The translations under genes and the position numbers were made by a program. This document shows, piece by piece, positions 62,527 to 64,000 of a DNA stretch of 64,000 nucleotides; positions within the stretch are counted from its first letter, which is position 1, and every line of letters starts with the position of its first letter. The stretch spans positions 186,001 to 250,000 of the forward strand of contig JARWZZ010000015.1 in NCBI GenBank assembly GCA_029866125.1. Reading direction: 5' to 3'. Source of the stretch: Limnobacter sp. (lineage in GTDB: Bacteria > Pseudomonadota > Gammaproteobacteria > Burkholderiales > Burkholderiaceae_B). The notes below the pieces were generated by a model. It was not told where the DNA came from and did no database searches. It saw only the letters and a program-made list of their open reading frames with translations.

Positions 62527-63819
62527 GTGGCAAATAAGTTGACGAATAAGGTAAGCAAATCGGTGCTGGTCGTCTGGTGGCCTTTGCAGCAGGAGCAAAT
62601 GGCTCTTGAGGATGCTGGGCGCGTTCCGCAAGTGCGCTACGAGCTGTGCGGCCCACTGGGGCACCGTCTAAGTGCCGGCACTGAAAACCTGAACCGTTTG
62701 CCCAAAGACACGCCCTGCTTGGTGCTTTTACCCAGCAGCGAGGTGTCCTTGCTGGCCGTGGTGCCGCCCAAACTTTCTGGCAAAAAACTCAAAGATGCAC
62801 TGCCTTTTTTGGTCGAACCCCTGCTGTTGAATGAACCCGAGGAAAATTTCGTCAGCCTGTGGCCTGCCCTGCCCAGTGGCGCTGAGGGTGAGCAATTGGC
62901 TGCGGTGGTGAGTAAAATCAGAATTCGATCCGTAGTGGCCTTGTGCCGCCAACACGGTTTAACTGTTGCAGGCATCAGCACCGAAGCATTGATTCAACCT
63001 GCAGACAGCGCCACTTGGATGTGGTTAAGCGGCCGGCATTTGATGCTGGTAGACGGCAAAAAGCCCCCTTTGGCCTTGGATTTGGACCAGCCCTCACTGG
63101 TGTCAGCCTTACTGCAAAAGCGGCTGGCACTGGCCACCTTTGGCGTATGGATGCCCGAGGAATGCAAACGGAAACTGGACAGCTTGAAGGATGAACTGGG
63201 CGCCGCTGCCGTGCGGCTGGACGAGCTGAATAGCCCAGGCAGAAGCTTGAAACTCGAGCAACTGAACTACACCAGCCTGTTAAAACGCCCCTTGGTGGGG
63301 CAGGATGACTTGCGCAAAATGGGTCTGAAGGCCAATGCCAATGGTGCATCCAGCCTAGGCACCCTAATAGCGCCGGCTTTGATTTTTTCAGCCATTGGTT
63401 TGATTGGCTTGAATGTGTGGGCACTGAAAGTGTCCAGCCAAGAGCAAGCACTGGAAGAAGGCATGGCCAAAACCTACAGCCAAAGCCTGCCCAACACCCC
63501 CATGGTGGCCGACCCTTTGCTGTTGATCGAACGAGAAATGAAGTCCATCAGCAGTGGCTCCCAAAACACGAATTCAGATGGAGTTTCCTACGTGCTGCAT
63601 GAAGTGGGGTTGGCCTTGGAGTCCGCCCCATTCAACAGCATGCAAGACATTCAATACGAACCGGGTAAGCTGGTTTTGAAATTTGGCGCCAACATTGAAG
63701 AGCGCAACCGCAGTGAATCCATTCAACGCCTGAAGGCCAAAAACATTGTGGCCCGATGGAACAAGGCAGAGGGCGGGCAAGCAACCGCGTTGGAAGTGGA
63801 TTGGGGGATAAAGAAATGA
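62527..63819 (+). CDS. gspL: Type II secretion system protein GspL
   Basis: The protein has 430 residues and starts with GTG at 62527. The cytoplasmic actin-like domain (about 1-255) has LPKDTPCLVLLPSSEVSLL and KLKDALPFLVEPLL. One membrane helix lies near residues 280-300 (LIAPALIFSAIGLIGLNVWAL) and a periplasmic ferredoxin-like domain follows. It joins the GspE ATPase to the membrane platform. It overlaps gspM by four bases. Confidence 0.92.
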   Translation: MANKLTNKVSKSVLVVWWPLQQEQMALEDAGRVPQVRYELCGPLGHRLSAGTENLNRLPKDTPCLVLLPSSEVSLLAVVPPKLSGKKLKDALPFLVEPLLLNEPEENFVSLWPALPSGAEGEQLAAVVSKIRIRSVVALCRQHGLTVAGISTEALIQPADSATWMWLSGRHLMLVDGKKPPLALDLDQPSLVSALLQKRLALATFGVWMPEECKRKLDSLKDELGAAAVRLDELNSPGRSLKLEQLNYTSLLKRPLVGQDDLRKMGLKANANGASSLGTLIAPALIFSAIGLIGLNVWALKVSSQEQALEEGMAKTYSQSLPNTPMVADPLLLIEREMKSISSGSQNTNSDGVSYVLHEVGLALESAPFNSMQDIQYEPGKLVLKFGANIEERNRSESIQRLKAKNIVARWNKAEGGQATALEVDWGIKK

Positions 63820-64000
63820 AAAAGCCCCTACTGGCTAAAAATGCGAACAGCAAATTCAGCGTGAATGCGTTGTGGAATCAACTACAAGGCAAGCTTGACG
63901 AGCTAAACCCCCGAGAGCGCAAGCTGGTTACTTATGGCGGCGGGCTTTCAGTATTGGTGATTGTGTGGTTTGTGCTGGTAGACCCAGCGGTGACCACGCT
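63816..64000 (+). CDS. gspM: Type II secretion system protein GspM (3' end outside window)
   Basis: The frame opens with an ATG overlapping the gspL stop (ATGA) and stays open to the window end, giving 61 visible codons. A short cytoplasmic head (LWNQLQGKLDELNPRERKLV) leads to a membrane helix (LSVLVIVWFVLVDP), the standard GspM pattern with the NPRERKL motif before the helix. GspM is an inner membrane partner of GspL. Confidence 0.88.
   Translation, partial: MKKPLLAKNANSKFSVNALWNQLQGKLDELNPRERKLVTYGGGLSVLVIVWFVLVDPAVTT

Overview
The window looks like the chromosome of a Gram-negative betaproteobacterium of the order Burkholderiales. The evidence is the gene order of the aa3 cytochrome oxidase cluster (coxB-coxA-small gene-ctaG-DUF2970-coxC-DUF2909-SURF1-SCO-like-ctaA-ctaB-SCO), erpA beside rpoH, the run gpsA-secB-grxC-rhodanese-gpmA-envC-ctpA-moeB, and a gspC gene turned away from gspG-M. 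Base composition is near half GC, low for the order. A Limnobacter-like genome would fit, but that is inference.

Positions 1-12100 (minus strand): two very large cysteine-poor DUF4214/RTX-type surface proteins, the first cut by the window edge, then an operon of a FecR-domain protein, a CHASE2 class III nucleotide cyclase and a TPR/beta-barrel outer membrane protein. The larger surface-protein gene (2724-6278) has a perfect CRP-type box, TGTGA-N6-TCACA, placed as in a class II activated promoter.

Positions 12200-30970: a surface-polysaccharide and type I secretion island. One minus-strand operon encodes glycosyltransferases, a DUF4214/coiled-coil/methyltransferase protein and a Wzm/Wzt O-antigen ABC exporter whose Wzt carries a C-terminal extension. 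A CRP-family regulator with an intact cAMP-binding cassette is divergent from a complete type I secretion system (ABC, adaptor, TolC-like), followed by a WbpM/CapD-like dehydratase. Together these resemble an S-layer assembly locus: the exporter would release the RTX proteins and the polysaccharide would anchor them, as in Caulobacter. The cyclase and CRP protein could control it.

Positions 31000-38100: subtilisin-like protease with a GlyGly-CTERM-like tail, DUF4864 protein, erpA, an orphan XRE regulator, a decayed MFS transporter fragment, rpoH under a perfect CIRCE (HrcA) operator, a glutathione transferase and an unrecognised 284-residue protein with a retention-module-like start. Positions 37500-47500: cytochrome c oxidase and its assembly factors. 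Positions 47670-58650: housekeeping genes (BioC-like, ComF, TrmL, GpsA, SecB, glutaredoxin, rhodanese, GpmA, EnvC, CtpA, MoeB/ThiF, HAD nucleotidase, M15 peptidase, DUF3108). Positions 58680-64000: type II secretion genes gspC (minus) and gspG-H-I-J-K-L-M (plus), the last cut by the window edge.

No tRNA, rRNA, CRISPR array or insertion sequence was seen. Start codons were revised where a better-placed ATG or ribosome binding site was visible; these choices are stated in the entries.
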